NCBI RefSeq assembly: GCF_014650055.1
Contig: NZ_BMUF01000007.1
Coordinates: 186,001-250,000 of the forward strand
Direction of reading: 5' to 3'
DNA: 64,000 bases
From: Streptomyces malachitofuscus
GTDB taxonomy: Bacteria > Actinomycetota > Actinomycetes > Streptomycetales > Streptomycetaceae
In this document: positions 43,700-52,964 of the stretch, one piece after another
Layout: each line of letters opens with the position of its first letter
How positions within the stretch are numbered: position 1 is the first letter of the stretch
The notes under the pieces: generated by a model
What the model saw: only the letters and a program-made list of their open reading frames with translations
Databases searched by the model: none
Told to the model about the DNA's origin: nothing
Translations under genes and position numbers: made by a program

Positions 43700-44539
43700 C
43701 TACGAGATGGCCCGGAGCCTGCCGTGCCGTGACCGCTCGCGCAGCCGGTCGACGGCCCGGGCCGTCTCCTCGTCCGCGGGCAGCAGAACGAGCAGCTGCT
43801 GGGCGTCCGTGGAGAGCTCGAGCGTCTCCCGGGCCAGCCGGAGCTCGCACCCGGAGGGGTGGGCGAGCCGCAGCACCCCGCGCGCCGGAACGACGTGCCG
43901 GTTCAGCCGCCGGGTGAACTCGGGACCGGCGTCGGGGGCGAGCTCCGCGGCCAGCCACTCCGCGTTCTCGGGCCTCGGGCCCAGCCACAGGTCGAACACC
44001 TGCTCGTCGGCGACGTCGTCCCAGTCGGTGAAGAACGCCTTCGCGCGGGCGTCGGTGAACACGTACCGCGTGAGGTTCGGGGCGTCGGCGTCCAGCAGTC
44101 CCGTGCCGTCCGTCACCGCCTCGTAGGCGCCGGTCCACGCGAGGAGGTCGCCCAGCCGGTTGGTCACCACCGCGATGCCCGGTTCGAGCAGCCGGAGGGT
44201 CTCGCGCACCGGCGGGCGGATCTCGCGGCGCGCCGGCTCGGGCCCGAGGTGACCGGTGCACTCGTCCCCGGTGACCTTCGCGAGGTAGCGCACGTGCCGG
44301 CGTTCCTCCGGGGTCAGGGCGAGCGCGTCGCAGAGCGCGTGCAGCACGGCGACGGAGGGATTGCGGTCACGGCCCTGCTCGATGCGCGTCAGGTACTCGA
44401 CGCTGATGCCGGCCCGTGCGGCGACGTCCGAGCGTCGCAGGCCCGGTGAGCGGCGGCGGCCGTGGTCGGGCAGCCCCAGCTGCGCGGGCTGGATGCTGTC
44501 GCGTTTGATCCGTACGAAGTCGCCCAGCGGTGTCCCCAT
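43700..44539 (-). CDS. XRE-family regulator with MmyB-like ligand-binding domain
   Basis: The 279-residue regulator has an N-terminal helix-turn-helix (about 30–85: SDVAARAGISVEYLTRIEQGRDRNP). A MmyB-type C-terminal domain follows, starting with VVTNRLGDLLAWTGAYEAV and ending in SCELRL-like GCELRLARETLEL. Such regulators usually sit beside and control an oxidoreductase. Here the divergent FMN reductase starts 114 bases away. Confidence 0.9.
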   Translation of the reverse strand: MGTPLGDFVRIKRDSIQPAQLGLPDHGRRRSPGLRRSDVAARAGISVEYLTRIEQGRDRNPSVAVLHALCDALALTPEERRHVRYLAKVTGDECTGHLGPEPARREIRPPVRETLRLLEPGIAVVTNRLGDLLAWTGAYEAVTDGTGLLDADAPNLTRYVFTDARAKAFFTDWDDVADEQVFDLWLGPRPENAEWLAAELAPDAGPEFTRRLNRHVVPARGVLRLAHPSGCELRLARETLELSTDAQQLLVLLPADEETARAVDRLRERSRHGRLRAIS

Positions 44540-44653
44540 GGCCCCGAGCCTAGGACGGCTCCCCGCCCCGTGCGTAGCGCTCAGGGTGGCCCTGTCGGGG
44601 CCAGCCTGAGCACGGTCTGGCTGCCCCCGCGGCGCGGTTCCAGGGTGGGGCGC

Positions 44654-45250
44654 ATGGACAACACCAAGCACAGGCTCGTGGTCGTCGTCGGCAGCGTCCG
44701 TGAGGGACGGTTCGGCCCCGTGGTGGGCTCGTGGGTCGCCGAGCAGGCCCGACAGCACGGCGGCTTCGACGTGGACGTCGTCGATCTGGCCGACTTCGAC
44801 ATCCCCACCGCGCTGCCGGACGCCCACCCGAAGCTCGCCGCCGACTCCTACCCGCGCCCCGCCGGCATGGCGGCGCTCACGGCGGCGCTGGAGGGCGCGG
44901 ACGCGTTCATCCTGGTCACCCCGGAGTACAACCACAGCTACCCGGCGTCCCTCAAGGCCGCCATCGACTGGCACTTCACCCAGTGGGCGGCCAAGCCCGT
45001 CGCCTTCGTCAGCTACGGCGGCGCGGCGGGTGGCCGGCACGCCGTGCTGCACCTGGAGAACGTGCTGACGGAACTCCACGCGGTGACCATCCGCGACGGA
45101 CTCGCCTTCCCGATGTACTACGCCAACTGGCAGGACGGCCGCCCGCTCGACGCCGAGGCGCCGGGCTACGCCAAGACCCTCCTGGAGCAGCTGGCCTGGT
45201 GGGCGGGAGCCCTCCGCTCGGCCCGCGAGAACGCCCCCTACCCGGCGTGA
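44654..45250 (+). CDS. NADPH-dependent FMN reductase family protein
   Basis: The 198-residue flavodoxin-like reductase has the phosphate loop GSVREGRFGP near residue 13 and the flavin loop TPEYNHSYPASLKAAIDW near 97, then SYGGAAGGRHA. It reduces FMN or quinone-like compounds. It is divergent from the MmyB-like regulator, a common pair in actinobacteria. The physiological substrate is not known. Confidence 0.92.
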   Translation: MDNTKHRLVVVVGSVREGRFGPVVGSWVAEQARQHGGFDVDVVDLADFDIPTALPDAHPKLAADSYPRPAGMAALTAALEGADAFILVTPEYNHSYPASLKAAIDWHFTQWAAKPVAFVSYGGAAGGRHAVLHLENVLTELHAVTIRDGLAFPMYYANWQDGRPLDAEAPGYAKTLLEQLAWWAGALRSARENAPYPA

Positions 45251-45329
45251 GCAGTGCCCCTTTCGGCCGCGCCCACGGTCCACACCACCCGATGGAGTGA
45301 ACCGGAGGCGCGGCGCGCACGTCCGGCGC

Positions 45330-46148
45330 CTACCAGATCGCCTCGACCCACTCCGGGTGGTCGATGAACGGGTTCCGGTTGTGCTGGTAGGAGTCGAAGA
45401 TGACCTGGTTGCGGCGCTGCTCGAAGGCGTCCGGCGGGTCCTCGTCGTGCCACGCCTTGAGCACGGCGAGCTTGCCGATGTACGGCGCGCTGCCGTTGTC
45501 CACCTGGCCGTTGGGCTCCAGGTCGGGCCAGCCGTCGCCGCCCTCGTAGCGGACCGCCATGTAGAGGATCATGCGGGCCACGTCGCCCTTGACGGCGTCG
45601 CGGGGCTCGAAGGAGTCGGAGTCGGTGAGGCTCCCGCCGTCGTCGGTGAAGCCGCTGCCGCCGTTGTCGAAGTCCTTGTTGCCGCGGACCGAGTTGACCC
45701 GGACGTCCTCGGGGCGCAGGTGGTGGATGTCGGTGCCGGGGCCGGTGGAGGTGCCGAAGTCGCCGTGCGACTTGGCCCAGACGTGCTCGCGGTTCCAGTC
45801 GCCGGTGTCGCCGCCGTTGAGGGACTTGCTGCGGGAGATCCCCGAGTAGAGAAGGATCACGTTGCCGCTGTTGCCGGGGTCCTGGTCGGTGTCCTTCAGG
45901 GCGTCCCAGACGGCGGAGTACGAGAGCTTCGTCTGATCGCTGATGATCGTGTGCAGCGCGGCCTTGAGTTCGTCGCCGGTCTTGCCGATCGCGTCCTGGT
46001 AGTACGTGTCGTCGTACGGGGTGGCCGCGGTTCTCGCGGCGGTCGTGGCCGTTGCCGTGGGGGTCAGGGCGGGGGCGGCGAGGCCGGCGAGGGCCGCCGC
46101 CGTGGCGAGGGCCACCGCTTTGCGGCGGCGTATGCGTATCGCGAGCAT
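45330..46148 (-). CDS. Secreted endonuclease I family nuclease
   Basis: The 272-residue protein has a signal peptide (AVALATAAALAGLAAPALTPTATA). The endonuclease I beta-beta-alpha-metal core includes DWNREHVWAKSHGDF, the general-base His region, and TDIHHLRPEDVRVNSVRGNKDF. It probably degrades extracellular DNA for nutrition or mycelial recycling. ATG 46148 is chosen because it starts the signal peptide. Confidence 0.9.
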   Translation of the reverse strand: MLAIRIRRRKAVALATAAALAGLAAPALTPTATATTAARTAATPYDDTYYQDAIGKTGDELKAALHTIISDQTKLSYSAVWDALKDTDQDPGNSGNVILLYSGISRSKSLNGGDTGDWNREHVWAKSHGDFGTSTGPGTDIHHLRPEDVRVNSVRGNKDFDNGGSGFTDDGGSLTDSDSFEPRDAVKGDVARMILYMAVRYEGGDGWPDLEPNGQVDNGSAPYIGKLAVLKAWHDEDPPDAFEQRRNQVIFDSYQHNRNPFIDHPEWVEAIW

Positions 46149-46362
46149 GTGGGGTGTCCGATCTACGCGGGTTGCACAATGGGGATACCCGAGAGAGTGG
46201 CATGCACATGCAGTCAAGCGAGTGGAGGGAAGGTGGCGATTGCGTGACGACACCCGGTCCGTCCGCTCTCCGCGTACGCCCCCGATCGTTGCGGAGGGAT
46301 GAAATCCGCCGCTCATCGCGTTGGTGCCTTCCGGAAGATCAGGACGATCGGAGGGCACCCGC

Positions 46363-49300
46363 GTGACACCGCAACGGGGATGGGCACGGCGACTGGCCGC
46401 ATACGCGTGGCGGCACCCCAAGGACGTCGTGCTCGCCCTGGGCTCCTCCCTGGGCGGCATGGCCGTGATGGCGCTGGTCCCGCTGATCACCAAGGTGATC
46501 ATCGACGACGTCATCGGCGAGGAGACCAAGGACATGGCCACCTGGGCCGGGCTGCTCGTCGGCGCCGCGCTCGTCGTCTACGTCCTCACCTACATCCGCC
46601 GCTACTACGGCGGCCGGCTCGCCCTCGACGTCCAGCACGACCTGCGGACCGAGATGTACGACACGATCACCCGGCTCGACGGCAGACGCCAGGACGAGCT
46701 GTCCACCGGGCAGGTCGTGGGACGCGCCACCAGCGACCTGCAGCTGATCCAGGGCCTGCTCTTCATGCTGCCGATGACCATCGGCAACCTGCTGCTGTTC
46801 CTGATCTCCCTCGTCATCATGACGTCGCTGTCCCTGCCGCTCACCGCCGTCGCCCTCGCCGTCGCCCCCGCCCTGTGGTGGATCGCCAAGCGCAGCCGCA
46901 CCCGGCTGCACCCCTCCACCTGGTACGCGCAGGCGCAGGCCGGGGCGGTCGCCGGGGTCGTCGACGGCGCGGTCAGCGGCGTCCGGGTGGTGAAGGGCTT
47001 CGGGCAGGAGGAGCAGGAGACCGGCAAGCTGCGCGAGGTCGGACGGCGGCTGTACGCCGGGCGGCTGCGCACCATCCGGCTGAACTCCCGGTACACCCCG
47101 GCGCTCCAGGCCGTCCCCGCCCTCGGCCAGGTGGCGATGCTGGCGCTCGGCGGCTGGCTCGCGGTGGACGGGCACATCACGCTGGGCACCTTCGTCGCCT
47201 TCTCCACCTACCTCGCCCAGCTCGTCGGCCCGGTCCGGATGCTCGCCGTGGTCCTCACCGTCGGCCAGCAGGCCCGCGCCGGCACCGAACGCGTCCTGGA
47301 GCTGATCGACACCCAGCCCTCCCTGACCGACGGCACCAGGGAACTGCCCGCCGACGCCCCCGCCACCGTCGAGTTCGACGACGTCTCCTTCGGCTACGAC
47401 CCCGACCGGCCGGTGCTCGACGGCCTCTCCTTCGAGATCCGCCCCGGTGAGACCCTCGCCGTCGTCGGCGCCTCCGGCTCCGGCAAGTCGACCGTCTCCC
47501 TCCTCCTGCCGCGCTTCTACGACGTCACGGGCGGCGCCGTCCTCGTCGGCGGGCACGACGTACGGGAGCTGACCGCCGAGTCGCTGCGCGCCGCGATCGG
47601 ACTGGTCCCGGAGGACTCCTTCCTCTTCTCCGACACCGTCCGCAACAACATCGCCTACGGCCGCCCCGACGCGACCGACGAGCAGATCACCGCCGCCGCC
47701 CGCGCCGCCCAGGCCGACGGCTTCATCAGCGAGCTGCCCGACGGCTACGACACCACCGTCGGCGAGCACGGCCTGACCCTCTCCGGCGGCCAGCGCCAGC
47801 GCGTCGCCCTGGCCCGCGCGATCCTCACCGACCCGCGCCTGCTGGTCCTGGACGACGCGACCTCCGCCGTGGACGCCCGCGTCGAGCACGAGATCCACGA
47901 GGCGCTCAAGAGCGTCATGCGGGGCCGCACCACCCTGCTGATCGCCCACCGCCGCTCCACCCTCAACCTCGCCGACCGCATCGCCGTCCTCGACGGCGGC
48001 CGGCTCTCCGACATCGGCACCCACGACGAGCTCCAGCGGCGTTCCGCCCTCTACCGCCGGCTGCTCACCGACCCCGACGAGCTCGGCGCCGTCTCCCCGG
48101 GCCACACCCCGCCCGCCGGGCCGCAGGAGGAGGACACCTCCGTCCGCGCGGAGCTGGACGCGGAGTTCGACGCCGAGCGCGGCGTCACCCCGCGGCTGTG
48201 GACGGGCGACCGGGAGCCCAAGGACACCGCCCTCGTCGAGGCCTCCGCCACCCCGGAGCTGCTCGCCCAGGTCGACGCGCTGCCCCCGGCGAACGACGTC
48301 CCCGACGTCGACGAGGCGCGCGCGGTCCGCCCCGAGGACTCCTACGGACTGCGCCGCCTGCTGCGCGGTTTCCGGACACCCCTGCTCATCAGCCTCGGCC
48401 TGGTCGCCGTCGACGCCGGGATGGGCCTGCTGCTGCCGGTGCTGATCCGGCACGGCATCGACCAGGGCGTGACCCAGGCTGCCCTCGGCGCGGTCTGGGC
48501 GGCCTCCCTGCTCGCCCTGCTCACCGTGGCCGTCCAGTGGTCGGCGCAGATCGGCGAGACCCGGATGACCGGACGCACCGGCGAACGCGTCCTGTACGCG
48601 CTGCGGCTGAAGATCTTCGCCCAGCTCCAGCGGCTCGGCCTCGACTACTACGAGCGCGAGCTCACCGGCCGGATCATGACCCGGATGACGACGGACGTCG
48701 ACGCGCTGTCGACGTTCCTGCAGACGGGGCTGGTCACGGCGTTCGTCTCGGTGGTCACCTTCTTCGGCATCATGGTCGCCCTGCTGGTGCTCGACGTCGA
48801 GCTGGCCCTGGTCGTCTTCGCCACCCTGCCCCCGCTGATCGTCGGCACGTACTTCTTCCGCCGGGCCAGCGTGAAGGCGTACGAACTGGCCCGTGAACGG
48901 GTCTCGGCGGTCAACGCCGATCTGCAGGAGTCGGTGTCGGGGCTGCGGATCGTGCAGGCCTTCCGCCGCGAGCGGGACGGCGGCCGCCGGTTCGCGGAGC
49001 GCAGCGCCAGCTACCGCAGCGCACGGATCCGGGGGCAGTGGCTGATCTCGGTGTACTTCCCGTTCGTGCAGTTCCTGTCGTCCCTGGCGGCCGTGGCCGT
49101 GCTGGTCGTGGGCGGCGCCCGGGTCCACGACGGGACGCTGGCGATCGGCTCGCTGGTGGCGTACCTGCTCTACATCGACCTGTTCTTCGCGCCGGTGCAG
49201 CAGCTCTCCCAGGTCTTCGACGGCTACCAGCAGGCGTCCGTCTCGCTGGGCCGCATCCAGGAACTGCTGCGGGAGCCGACCTCCACGCGGCAGCCGGACA

Positions 49301-50070
49301 AGCCGCTCGACGTGCCGTCCCTGCGCGGCGAGATCGCCTTCGACAACGTGCACTTCGCCTACGGCGACGGCGAGGAGGCTCTCAACGGCATCGACCTCAC
49401 CATCCCCGCCGGACAGACCGTCGCCTTCGTGGGCGAGACCGGCGCCGGAAAATCCACCTTGGTCAAGCTGGTCGCCCGGTTCTACGACCCGACGGGCGGC
49501 CGGGTCACCGCCGACGGCGCCGACCTCAGGGACCTGGACCTCACCGCCTACCGGCACCGGCTCGGCGTCGTACCGCAGGAGGCGTACCTCTTCCCGGGCA
49601 CCGTCCGCGACGCGATCGCCTACGGCCGCCCGGACGCCACCGACGCCGAGGTCGAGGCCGCGGCCCGCGCGGTCGGCGCGCACGAGATGATCGCCACGCT
49701 GGACGGCGGCTACCTCCACGAGGTCGCCGAGCGGGGCCGCAACCTCTCCGCCGGGCAGCGCCAGCTGATCGCCCTGGCCCGCGCCGAACTCGTCGACCCG
49801 GACGTGCTGCTGCTCGACGAGGCCACCGCCGCGCTCGACCTGGCCACCGAGGCACAGGTCAACCAGGCGACGGACCGCCTCGCGGGACGCCGTACCACCC
49901 TCGTGGTGGCCCACCGCCTCACCACGGCCGCCCGGGCCGACCGGGTGATCGTCATGGACCACGGCCGGGTCGCGGAGGACGGCACGCACGAGGAACTGCT
50001 GCGGCTCGGCGGCAAGTACGCCGCGCTGTGGCGGACCTTCGTCGGGGAGGACGTACCGGCGCCGGCGTGA
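46363..50070 (+). CDS. Fused ABC exporter (TMD–NBD–TMD–NBD) with one degenerate ATP site
   Basis: The 1235-residue type IV ABC exporter has both halves on one chain. NBD1 has Walker A VVGASGSGKST (about 367), signature LSGGQ (473) and Walker B LVLDDATSAVD with Asp498 in place of the catalytic Glu. NBD2 has Walker A FVGETGAGKST (about 1021), signature LSAGQ (1128) and canonical LLLDEATAALD with Glu1153. Each TMD has six helices. GTG at 46363 has GGAGG upstream. Substrate could be a drug, lipid or peptide; neighbours give no direct hint. Confidence 0.93.
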   Translation: MTPQRGWARRLAAYAWRHPKDVVLALGSSLGGMAVMALVPLITKVIIDDVIGEETKDMATWAGLLVGAALVVYVLTYIRRYYGGRLALDVQHDLRTEMYDTITRLDGRRQDELSTGQVVGRATSDLQLIQGLLFMLPMTIGNLLLFLISLVIMTSLSLPLTAVALAVAPALWWIAKRSRTRLHPSTWYAQAQAGAVAGVVDGAVSGVRVVKGFGQEEQETGKLREVGRRLYAGRLRTIRLNSRYTPALQAVPALGQVAMLALGGWLAVDGHITLGTFVAFSTYLAQLVGPVRMLAVVLTVGQQARAGTERVLELIDTQPSLTDGTRELPADAPATVEFDDVSFGYDPDRPVLDGLSFEIRPGETLAVVGASGSGKSTVSLLLPRFYDVTGGAVLVGGHDVRELTAESLRAAIGLVPEDSFLFSDTVRNNIAYGRPDATDEQITAAARAAQADGFISELPDGYDTTVGEHGLTLSGGQRQRVALARAILTDPRLLVLDDATSAVDARVEHEIHEALKSVMRGRTTLLIAHRRSTLNLADRIAVLDGGRLSDIGTHDELQRRSALYRRLLTDPDELGAVSPGHTPPAGPQEEDTSVRAELDAEFDAERGVTPRLWTGDREPKDTALVEASATPELLAQVDALPPANDVPDVDEARAVRPEDSYGLRRLLRGFRTPLLISLGLVAVDAGMGLLLPVLIRHGIDQGVTQAALGAVWAASLLALLTVAVQWSAQIGETRMTGRTGERVLYALRLKIFAQLQRLGLDYYERELTGRIMTRMTTDVDALSTFLQTGLVTAFVSVVTFFGIMVALLVLDVELALVVFATLPPLIVGTYFFRRASVKAYELARERVSAVNADLQESVSGLRIVQAFRRERDGGRRFAERSASYRSARIRGQWLISVYFPFVQFLSSLAAVAVLVVGGARVHDGTLAIGSLVAYLLYIDLFFAPVQQLSQVFDGYQQASVSLGRIQELLREPTSTRQPDKPLDVPSLRGEIAFDNVHFAYGDGEEALNGIDLTIPAGQTVAFVGETGAGKSTLVKLVARFYDPTGGRVTADGADLRDLDLTAYRHRLGVVPQEAYLFPGTVRDAIAYGRPDATDAEVEAAARAVGAHEMIATLDGGYLHEVAERGRNLSAGQRQLIALARAELVDPDVLLLDEATAALDLATEAQVNQATDRLAGRRTTLVVAHRLTTAARADRVIVMDHGRVAEDGTHEELLRLGGKYAALWRTFVGEDVPAPA

Positions 50071-50169
50071 GAGGGCGGCCTCCCGCACGCAACCATCCGC
50101 CCTACGTCATGCGTCCGTACACGCGTACGCCGCCTGACGCGGCAGGCGCGGTACGGGAGGACGACGACT

Positions 50170-50556
50170 GTGGGCAGTGGAGCCATACGCCGGCGCATCG
50201 CGCTGGGCCTTGCGGTGCTGACCGCCTCGGGGCTGCTCGCCGTGGCCGTGCCGGCCGAGGCACAGGCCGCCGCGCACTGCCCGGGGCGCAAGGTGCGGAC
50301 CCTGCCCTTCTCGACCGGCTCGGTGGTCGTCTACAAGCGGGGCGGCTACGTCTGTGCCGTCACCGTCGCCAAGAAGCCGGGCGCCAAGCGGAGGATGTCG
50401 GTGAGCGTGCGGGCGCGCGGCGGCCGGCCGGTGGTCGACGAGGGCCGTTACAAGTACCACGCGGGGCCGGTGACCGTGCATGCCGGCCGCCGCTGCGTGT
50501 GGGTGAAGGGCAAGGTCGGCGGTAAGTCCGTCAGCTCCGGCTGGATCCTCTGCTGA
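50170..50556 (+). CDS. Small secreted cationic protein, four cysteines in mature part
   Basis: The 128-residue protein has a signal peptide (RIALGLAVLTASGLLAVAVPAEAQA). The mature part of about 94 residues is rich in Lys, Arg and Gly, with Cys in AAHCPGRK, GGYVCAVT, GRRCVWVK and the C-terminal GWILC, which could form two disulfides. The GTG at 50170 gives the basic n-region. No family recognised; it could be a wall-associated, inhibitor-like or DNA- or polyanion-binding protein. Confidence 0.65.
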   Translation: MGSGAIRRRIALGLAVLTASGLLAVAVPAEAQAAAHCPGRKVRTLPFSTGSVVVYKRGGYVCAVTVAKKPGAKRRMSVSVRARGGRPVVDEGRYKYHAGPVTVHAGRRCVWVKGKVGGKSVSSGWILC

Positions 50557-50571
50557 CCCGGCACCCGACCG

Positions 50572-50583
50572 AGGGTTAACCCT
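50572..50583. promoter_or_regulatory. AGGGTTAACCCT palindrome upstream of S37 peptidase
   Basis: A perfect 12-bp palindrome lies 71 bases before the peptidase start, in the 97-base gap. It could be an operator; the regulator is unknown. Confidence 0.3.
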
Positions 50584-50653
50584 ATGTCCCCTGGTGCTGT
50601 GGGGAGTTGGTCGAGTAGCTTCCGGCGCACATCTGTCTCACAGGGGAGTGCGC

Positions 50654-52087
50654 ATGCGCAAGGCGCTCAGATGGCTGCTGGCGCTCACGGTGCTCATAGG
50701 CACGCTGAGTACGGCCGGGGCGGCCACCGCCGCCGAGCCGGAGGCCACCGGCACCACTGACATCAAGGAGAGGCTGCTCTCCATTCCGGGCATGAGCCTG
50801 ATCGAGGAGAAGCCGTCCCCCGGGTACCGCTTCTTCGTCCTCAACTACACCCAGCCGGTCGACCACCGCAGGCCCGCCAAGGGCACGTTCCAGCAGCGGA
50901 TCACCGTGCTGCACAAGGACACCGCGCGGCCGACGGTCTTCTACACGGGCGGCTACAGCGTCTCCACGACGCCCCGGCGCGCCGAGCCGACCCAGATCGT
51001 GGACGGCAACCAGGTCTCCATGGAGTACCGCTTCTTCACCCCGTCCCGCCCCGAGCCCGCGGACTGGTCGAAGCTGGACATCTGGCAGGCCGCCAGCGAC
51101 CAGCACCGCATCTTCAAGGCGCTGAAGAAGATCTACTCCGAGAACTGGATCTCCACCGGCGGCTCCAAGGGCGGCATGACCGCCACCTACTACGAGCGCT
51201 TCTACCCGCGTGACATGGACGGCGTGGTCGCCTACGTCGCCCCCAACGACGTGGTGAACAAGGAGGACTCGGCCTACGACCGCTTCTTCCGCACCGTCGG
51301 CACCAAGGAGTGCCGTGACCGGCTGAACGCCGTGCAGCGCGAGGCGCTGGTGCGCCGGGCGCCGCTGAAGGAGAAGTACCAGGCGGCCGCCGCCGAGAAC
51401 GGCTACACCTTCGACACCATCGGCAGCCTGGACCGGGCGTTCGAGGCCGTCGTCCTCGACTACGTGTGGGGCTTCTGGCAGTACAGCACCCTCGCCGACT
51501 GCGAGGAGATCCCGGCGGACGCCAAGAACGCCACCGACGACGAGATCTGGACCTCGATCGACACGATCTCCGGGTTCTCGTTCTACACGGACCAGGGCCT
51601 GAGCCCGTACACGCCGTACTACTACCAGGCCGGTACGCAGCTGGGCGCGCCGACCATCCACTTCCCGCACATCGAGAAGAAGTACATCCGCTACGGCTAC
51701 CAGCCGCCGCGCAACTTCGTGCCCCGGTCGATCGACATGAAGTTCGAGCCGTGGGCGATGCGCGGCGTCGACAGCTGGGTCCGCCACAACGCCCGGCACA
51801 TGCTGTTCGTGTACGGCGAGAACGACCCGTGGGGTGCCGAGCCGTTCCGGCTGGGCCACGGCGCACGTGACTCGTACGTCTTCACCGCGCCCGGCATGAA
51901 CCACGGCGCGAACGTGGCCGGACTGGTCGCGAAGGAGAAGGCGCTCGCCACGGCCCGCATCCTCGACTGGGCGGACGTCGCCCCGAACGCGGTCCAGGAG
52001 AACCCGGCGGCGGCGAAGCCGCTGGCGAAGTTCGACGCCAAGCTGGACAAGCGGGACGTCGAGCAGCGGCACACGCTGCGACCGTAG
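50654..52087 (+). CDS. Secreted S37-type (PS-10) aminopeptidase
   Basis: The 477-residue alpha/beta-hydrolase has a signal peptide (LRWLLALTVLIGTLSTAGAATA). The nucleophile S171 lies in STGGSKGGMTATYY. It also has LNYTQPVDHRRPAKGTFQQR and the late FVYGENDPWGAEPF (Asp) and APGMNHGANV (His) of the triad. Family S37 includes Streptomyces tripeptidyl aminopeptidases that trim secreted proteins and peptides. ATG 50654 has GGGGAG upstream. Confidence 0.88.
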   Translation: MRKALRWLLALTVLIGTLSTAGAATAAEPEATGTTDIKERLLSIPGMSLIEEKPSPGYRFFVLNYTQPVDHRRPAKGTFQQRITVLHKDTARPTVFYTGGYSVSTTPRRAEPTQIVDGNQVSMEYRFFTPSRPEPADWSKLDIWQAASDQHRIFKALKKIYSENWISTGGSKGGMTATYYERFYPRDMDGVVAYVAPNDVVNKEDSAYDRFFRTVGTKECRDRLNAVQREALVRRAPLKEKYQAAAAENGYTFDTIGSLDRAFEAVVLDYVWGFWQYSTLADCEEIPADAKNATDDEIWTSIDTISGFSFYTDQGLSPYTPYYYQAGTQLGAPTIHFPHIEKKYIRYGYQPPRNFVPRSIDMKFEPWAMRGVDSWVRHNARHMLFVYGENDPWGAEPFRLGHGARDSYVFTAPGMNHGANVAGLVAKEKALATARILDWADVAPNAVQENPAAAKPLAKFDAKLDKRDVEQRHTLRP

Positions 52088-52100
52088 GGTTCCGACGGGA

Positions 52101-52748
52101 CTACACCGGGCGGGCGCAGCCCACCGGTGCGGTCCCGCCGAGCCGGACGTAGAGGGCCGTGGACGCCGGGCAGTCGGACCGGGTGTCCACGGCCTTCGTC
52201 ACCTCGTACTCGGGCTTGCGCTCGCCGCCGCCGTCGCAGGCCGTCTCCCGGACCTTGCCGTCGCCCAGGTCGTAGACGCAGTCGCCGACGATGGTGCGCG
52301 GCCCGCCCCCGCCGCCCGGGTCCCCGGGGTGCGGCGGCTGGAGGTTGCGCATACAGGCGTAGCCGCGCGGCACCGCCCCGTCGCCGTCCTCGTCGGAGGA
52401 GGGGCGCTGCTCGCTGATGTGCAGCACGAAGTCCGTGGTCGCCGGACAGCGCGGACCGTCGCGCACGGTGCCGTCGTGACGGGCGACGACCCGGGCCGCC
52501 GCCCGCTCGCTCCTGCAGGACACCTCGGTGAAGCTGGTGCGGCCGAAGGAGCTGCACTCGTCGACCGCGAGGAACACCGCCCCGTACCCGGACGGCCGGG
52601 CCGGTGTCGGTGACACCGTGGCCGCCTGCTCGCCCGGCCCGTCCCGCCCCCCGGTTCCGCCGCCCTGTGCGCCGTCGCAGCCGGTGAGCAGCACCGCGCA
52701 CACCGCCGCGAACGCGGCCGGCGCCCGCCACCTGTTTCCCACGTGCAT
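52101..52748 (-). CDS. Hypothetical lipoprotein
   Basis: The 215-residue protein has lipobox VLLTGC with lipidated C24 and a Gly/Asp/Pro-rich tether. It has two similar ~60-residue cysteine-containing halves (YGAVFLAVDECSSFGRTSF...CRSERAAARVV and GDCVYDLGDGKVRETACDG), suggesting an internal repeat. Converges on the S37 peptidase, 13 bases apart. Function unknown. Confidence 0.7.
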   Translation of the reverse strand: MHVGNRWRAPAAFAAVCAVLLTGCDGAQGGGTGGRDGPGEQAATVSPTPARPSGYGAVFLAVDECSSFGRTSFTEVSCRSERAAARVVARHDGTVRDGPRCPATTDFVLHISEQRPSSDEDGDGAVPRGYACMRNLQPPHPGDPGGGGGPRTIVGDCVYDLGDGKVRETACDGGGERKPEYEVTKAVDTRSDCPASTALYVRLGGTAPVGCARPV

Positions 52749-52906
52749 CGTCATCCCCCCGGACACCCCCGTCCAGCGTGACTCGGCGGGCCGGGTCACG
52801 CCAGACATGTGGGCCGGTTTGCGCACGTTGGGTGTGGTGCGTCGGGTGTGTGACGTACGCGCGCTACGTCCGACGAGGTAGGAGGACCGCCCTGTGGCGG
52901 CGGGCC

Positions 52907-52964
52907 CTAGGGGGTGTCCGACACATGCCCGCGGCGTCGCGCTCATGTGTCGGACGCCCCCTAG
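52907..52964 (-). terminator. Long hairpin spanning the GH3 stop codon
   Basis: Arms 52907–52927 and 52944–52964 pair over 21 bp with a single G:T, enclosing 16 bases. The GH3 stop (TAG at 52961–52963) lies in the first arm of the hairpin. It is likely the transcription terminator of GH3. Confidence 0.75.

Noticed and set aside
46339..50088. A 1249-residue open frame antisense to the ABC exporter
   Set aside because: It is a shadow caused by GC-rich third positions; it is rich in Asp/Gly/Arg/His, has no domain, and lies over a clear exporter.
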